Positions 61,801 through 64,000 of a stretch of 64,000 bases of DNA are shown one piece after another; position 1 is the stretch's first letter; each line of letters opens with the position of its first letter. This DNA is from Chitinophaga arvensicola. Lineage in GTDB: Bacteria > Bacteroidota > Bacteroidia > Chitinophagales > Chitinophagaceae. The stretch lies in the NCBI RefSeq assembly GCF_900110835.1, contig NZ_FOJG01000002.1:2634556-2698555 (forward strand). Direction: 5' to 3'. Under the pieces are notes generated by a model. It was not told the origin of the DNA. It saw only the letters and a program-made list of their open reading frames with translations, and did no database searches. The position numbers and the translations under genes are program-made.

Positions 61801-64000
61801 GCATGGCTGTAGGACCATTTTTAATGACCGTCAATTCCGGATGATTTTCAATCACGGTAATCACCGGTGGCGACACCACCGGAGGATTACCCGGATCCGG
61901 TGGCGTAGCGGTCGCTGCATTGATCAGCGTACCGGAAGCATCAGGGGCTACTACACCGGTTACGGTAACAATTACTTGTGCATTACCGGTAGCCGGGATA
62001 TCTGCATTCAATGCCACGTGATTACCGGTGCCGCTGGCGCCTGTGTTGATGGTCGCACCATTTATTACCTGGGTAGTCCATACCGGCTGTTGAATGCGGC
62101 TATCAATGGTATCTGTGAGGGCAATGTTGCGGGCGTATCCCGGACCACTATTGGTGAGCGTCAGTACATAAGTGATTTTATCACCTGCCGTGATGGTAGC
62201 CGGACCATATTTACGGATGCTTAAACCGGTTTCACGGTTAACGACAGTACTCACCGAATCGCTGACGGACGGAATACCGGTACCCGATACCGTTACCCGG
62301 TTCAGGATAGTGCCGTCGAAATCATCGTTGAGCGTGCCGGTTACCAGGATGGTCACATTATTACCTGCGCCGCCTGGTATATTCACGGTGGTATTGATAT
62401 TATTATTATCCCCGGAGAATGGCCCGGTTACAGCAGCAGCGCCGTTGACCGTTACTTCCCAATGCGTATTTCTTACCTGTGCGGGTACCACATCCAGAAT
62501 ATTCAGGCCCGTTGCATCAGAAGGACCGCTGTTGGTTACCACTACATTATAGGTAATAGCATTACCTGATACCGCCTGTGCGGGTCCGCTTTTTCTTACC
62601 TGCACACCCGTGGCCTGACCGATGAGGGTGGTTACGGAGCTGGTGTTATTTGCCGGGTTGTAATCTGTAACACCATTTACGGTAACATTGGCAGTATTGG
62701 TCAGGTTACCTGAAGGAGTGCCACCGCTCACGGTGCCGGTTACGGTGAACGTGATATAATTACCCGGACCCGCTGCTATTGTAGCCGGGATATTGATATT
62801 GTTTCCGGTGCTGTCTACCCGGTTGCCGCCCAATACAGTAGCATTACCGGTTACAATCGCATTCCAGGCTACACCTGTAATAGCTGCCGGGATCTGATCA
62901 TTGATCACCAGGTCGTCGGCGTTATTGGGTCCTGCGTTGAATACCTGGATGGTATAGCTGACAGCTTCGCCGGCAAATAATCTTTGCGGACCACTTTTCA
63001 CGATACTCACATCCGTGGATTTATCTACAGAAGTAGTCACCGAACTTTCTTTGTGCGAACCCGCTGTAACGCTGGCGGTATTTGTGATGGTAGTACCCGC
63101 AGTATTATTCACAATACCACGGATCACGATTACAATGCTGTTATTACCCACCGGAATATCTGCGGTGGTTTGCACCGTATTGGTAGTGCCGCTGACCGCG
63201 CCTGTCACCGTTGCAATTCCGGTAGCAGAAGCATTCCAGGACGCAACTGTGATAGCAGCTGGCACGAGATCTTCTATCTGTGCGCCGGTAATATTACCCG
63301 AGCCACCATTGGTGATCACCACGTTGTACTGGATGGAATCGCCCACATGTGTAATCGCGGGACCGCTCTTCGCAATACGTACCACCGGATCATTGTCTAC
63401 CACCGTTTGTACACTGCTGGTATTATCGAGCAGGTTAGGATCCACAATGGCGCTGCCTCCGGGGAAGCCGGTGGTAGCAGTATTAATAACAGTGGAGCCA
63501 TTGGCTACCGCCGGACTCATAATACCTTTAATGGTGACCAGCAGTGTGCTGCTATCAGCCGGGATATCTGCAGTGAGACTCACGTTACCGTTTCCGGCAG
63601 CAGGCGAAATATTTTTCACATTGCCGGTGAAGCTGGTGGTCCAGCTGGTGTTAAGCAATTGTGCAGGTAATACATCCGTTACCTGTACGCCGGTAGCATT
63701 GGAAGGGCCGGCGTTCTGGATACGGAGGGTATATTCCACCGGCTCACCGGCGGCCTGGTTAGCCGGACCGCTTTTCACGATGCGCAGATTAGCCAGGCGT
63801 GATACGGTTGTCAGCACACTGGCAGTATCTCCAACCGGTGTCACGGATGGATCATTGAGTGCGATAGCCGTATTGGTAATGGTGGTGGCGTTGTAATCCG
63901 GATCTACTTTTCCATCTACCTGTATGCGGATGGCGGCCAATGAGGTATTCGGAATATCCGCCTGCAGGAGAATATTACCGGTGCCGGTATTGCCGCTGTT
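58883..64000 (-). CDS. Giant DUF11-repeat adhesin with T9SS type B sorting domain (5' end outside window)
   Basis: The frame is open from the window edge to the stop at 58883, about 1,705 residues here. Twelve full and one partial DUF11-like repeats are visible, each beginning with a V-x-I-x-K-x-GP strand and containing NxGPSxAxG and DxxPA. The last ~84 residues (LPNIITPNGDGKNDYFVVPG, LLIYNRWGNQVYQNKNYDNK, GLNEGTYYYILKI) are a type B CTD for T9SS export. It is likely a filamentous surface adhesin held by the downstream SprF. The true start is upstream of 64000; an internal TTG at 63940 is not the start, since repeat sequence continues before it. Confidence 0.93.
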   Translation of the reverse strand, partial: NSGNTGTGNILLQADIPNTSLAAIRIQVDGKVDPDYNATTITNTAIALNDPSVTPVGDTASVLTTVSRLANLRIVKSGPANQAAGEPVEYTLRIQNAGPSNATGVQVTDVLPAQLLNTSWTTSFTGNVKNISPAAGNGNVSLTADIPADSSTLLVTIKGIMSPAVANGSTVINTATTGFPGGSAIVDPNLLDNTSSVQTVVDNDPVVRIAKSGPAITHVGDSIQYNVVITNGGSGNITGAQIEDLVPAAITVASWNASATGIATVTGAVSGTTNTVQTTADIPVGNNSIVIVIRGIVNNTAGTTITNTASVTAGSHKESSVTTSVDKSTDVSIVKSGPQRLFAGEAVSYTIQVFNAGPNNADDLVINDQIPAAITGVAWNAIVTGNATVLGGNRVDSTGNNINIPATIAAGPGNYITFTVTGTVSGGTPSGNLTNTANVTVNGVTDYNPANNTSSVTTLIGQATGVQVRKSGPAQAVSGNAITYNVVVTNSGPSDATGLNILDVVPAQVRNTHWEVTVNGAAAVTGPFSGDNNNINTTVNIPGGAGNNVTILVTGTLNDDFDGTILNRVTVSGTGIPSVSDSVSTVVNRETGLSIRKYGPATITAGDKITYVLTLTNSGPGYARNIALTDTIDSRIQQPVWTTQVINGATINTGASGTGNHVALNADIPATGNAQVIVTVTGVVAPDASGTLINAATATPPDPGNPPVVSPPVITVIENHPELTVIKNGPTAMHAGETIHYLLQITNNGLSKAVNALITDVVPATISQVQWNVVSVNGGAVVNSGNTGTGNNVRLTADVPAAANITIAIQGVIDSTFAGSLPNTAIVTPAEPGNTPDSSNIVTTVTLQPGVKISKTGPAALHSGENISYTIVAGNDGPSAAVNAHIHDMVPAAVTNVVWSASASGNAVINGAVTGSGNAIDLLANIPAGNSNRITITVNGTVDPAFRDTLKNTAIITPSEAGAKADSSELVQTVITATPQLDIQKTGPATVIAGQPISYTITTTNTGLSDALNLSITDQVPASVTGVQWQAVANGLAVINGANSGNTNNISLTGNLPAGSNNIIVITVSGVVAGNTTGIIVNEATVTPSEAGVAPKQSRVNTSVITDSRVLISKTGDAIMTRGDKATYVIIVANPGPSNAAGLKVTDAVPDVLTNVSWTATPLRSAVISTGATGTGNSVNIMADLPAADTSGLRIVVTGTVKQDAPAGTVTNTAHVILSSGKDIPSGEVVSIIGSNTDLSITKTGPSEVYEGSRITYQLTVNNAGPSDANGATVQDILPTGLSQPAISVVSTTGGAAGIQAVLNGNTANASAATFPAGASFVLQITGIAPLPGTLSNTAVVNTPAGIPDADSSNNISNTIVTTVLGKNDLKVTKTVSPAAGPYSVGQKVIYTLNVTNNGTAGVNPVVVTDQLPPASQLGDPVYSAPAKGTITFDPAQRVIVWNVGLLNAGETQTWSYEVTITGPGRVQNTAIITGPPDVSTPDTSVVTITTDRYANLKVMKKLNTLSPLHVNQELQFVVTAINNGPDSATGVILRDAMESMLGQPISMITTKGLATFDPITKTITWQIPEMANGTQETLTFTVKLISGGTLTNTANITGNETDVDLSDNTATVTQEITGEDIFLPNIITPNGDGKNDYFVVPGLDRYPGSTLLIYNRWGNQVYQNKNYDNKWNGDGLNEGTYYYILKIRSAQVNRDLKGWIELLR
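59490..64000 (-). repeat. Tandem DUF11 coding repeats
   Basis: Repeat starts measured at the GP codon fall at about 63767, 63362, 62990, 62585, 62204, 61814, 61430, 61040, 60653, 60266 and 59873, giving units of 124-135 codons. Protein sequence diverges between units, so this is an old duplication array, not a recent one. Confidence 0.85.

Noticed and set aside
59880..63896. Long plus-strand open frames opposite the adhesin
   Set aside because: They mirror the DUF11 repeats on the other strand, are low-complexity Val/Leu/Thr/Pro-rich and have no start context or domain.
59490..64000. Possible CRISPR-like or satellite array
   Set aside because: The periodicity is about 370-405 bases, in frame and coding for DUF11 domains.

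Overview
The window looks like chromosomal DNA of a Bacteroidota organism of the Chitinophaga type (family Chitinophagaceae). The evidence is two SusC/SusD sets, an ECF sigma/FecR pair, a type IX secretion (T9SS) type B sorting domain with a PorP/SprF partner, TAnnTTTG-type -7 promoter boxes, moderate GC content and many DUF families typical of Bacteroidota. No rRNA, tRNA, CRISPR array, insertion sequence or phage gene was seen. No gene-free stretch exceeds 300 bases.

Bases 1-22,800, all minus strand, form a large polysaccharide utilisation locus. In transcription order it reads: GH92 exo-alpha-mannosidase, ECF sigma factor, FecR anti-sigma factor, SusC with an N-terminal STN signalling domain, SusD, GH38-like protein, SGNH esterase, second GH92, SusD, DUF5004 lipoprotein, DUF4961 lipoprotein, SusC, SusD (cut by the window edge). 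The enzymes point to alpha-mannoside glycans such as mannan or N-glycan. A two-part motif (ATGGCGGTA, 12 bases, GGTGTC) occurs three times in intergenic or gene-start positions of this locus, always in the direction of transcription, and may be its ECF promoter.

Bases 22,900-32,040, plus strand, carry a VOC protein and the imuA-imuB-dnaE2 mutagenesis cassette with a near-perfect AT-rich palindrome upstream. A small membrane protein, a secreted M48 metalloprotease and an amino acid permease follow.

Bases 32,045-39,290, minus strand, hold a DUF6624 protein, a six-gene operon and an alpha/beta hydrolase. The operon encodes a SpeD-like pyruvoyl decarboxylase, a zinc-ribbon DUF4178 membrane protein, a small membrane protein, a DUF350 membrane protein, a membrane-fused spermidine-synthase-like enzyme and an exported flavin amine-oxidase-like protein. 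It looks like a membrane-bound polyamine-type metabolic system and is the best candidate here for something poorly described. Its SpeD has Ser in place of the usual catalytic Cys.

Bases 39,480-51,104 contain a secreted protein, a VOC protein, a DUF2490 barrel, a heavy-metal efflux operon (His/Asp-rich small protein, CzcA fused to a TolC-like domain, CzcB adaptor) and an SF1 helicase. Bases 51,262-56,185 hold a transmembrane HTH/lectin-like regulator divergent from a secreted lectin-like protein, a YD-repeat protein, a LysR regulator and a small protein. Bases 56,220-64,000, minus strand, are a surface-protein operon: a giant DUF11-repeat adhesin (cut at the window edge), a SprF partner and a TPR/PD40 protein without an OmpA domain.
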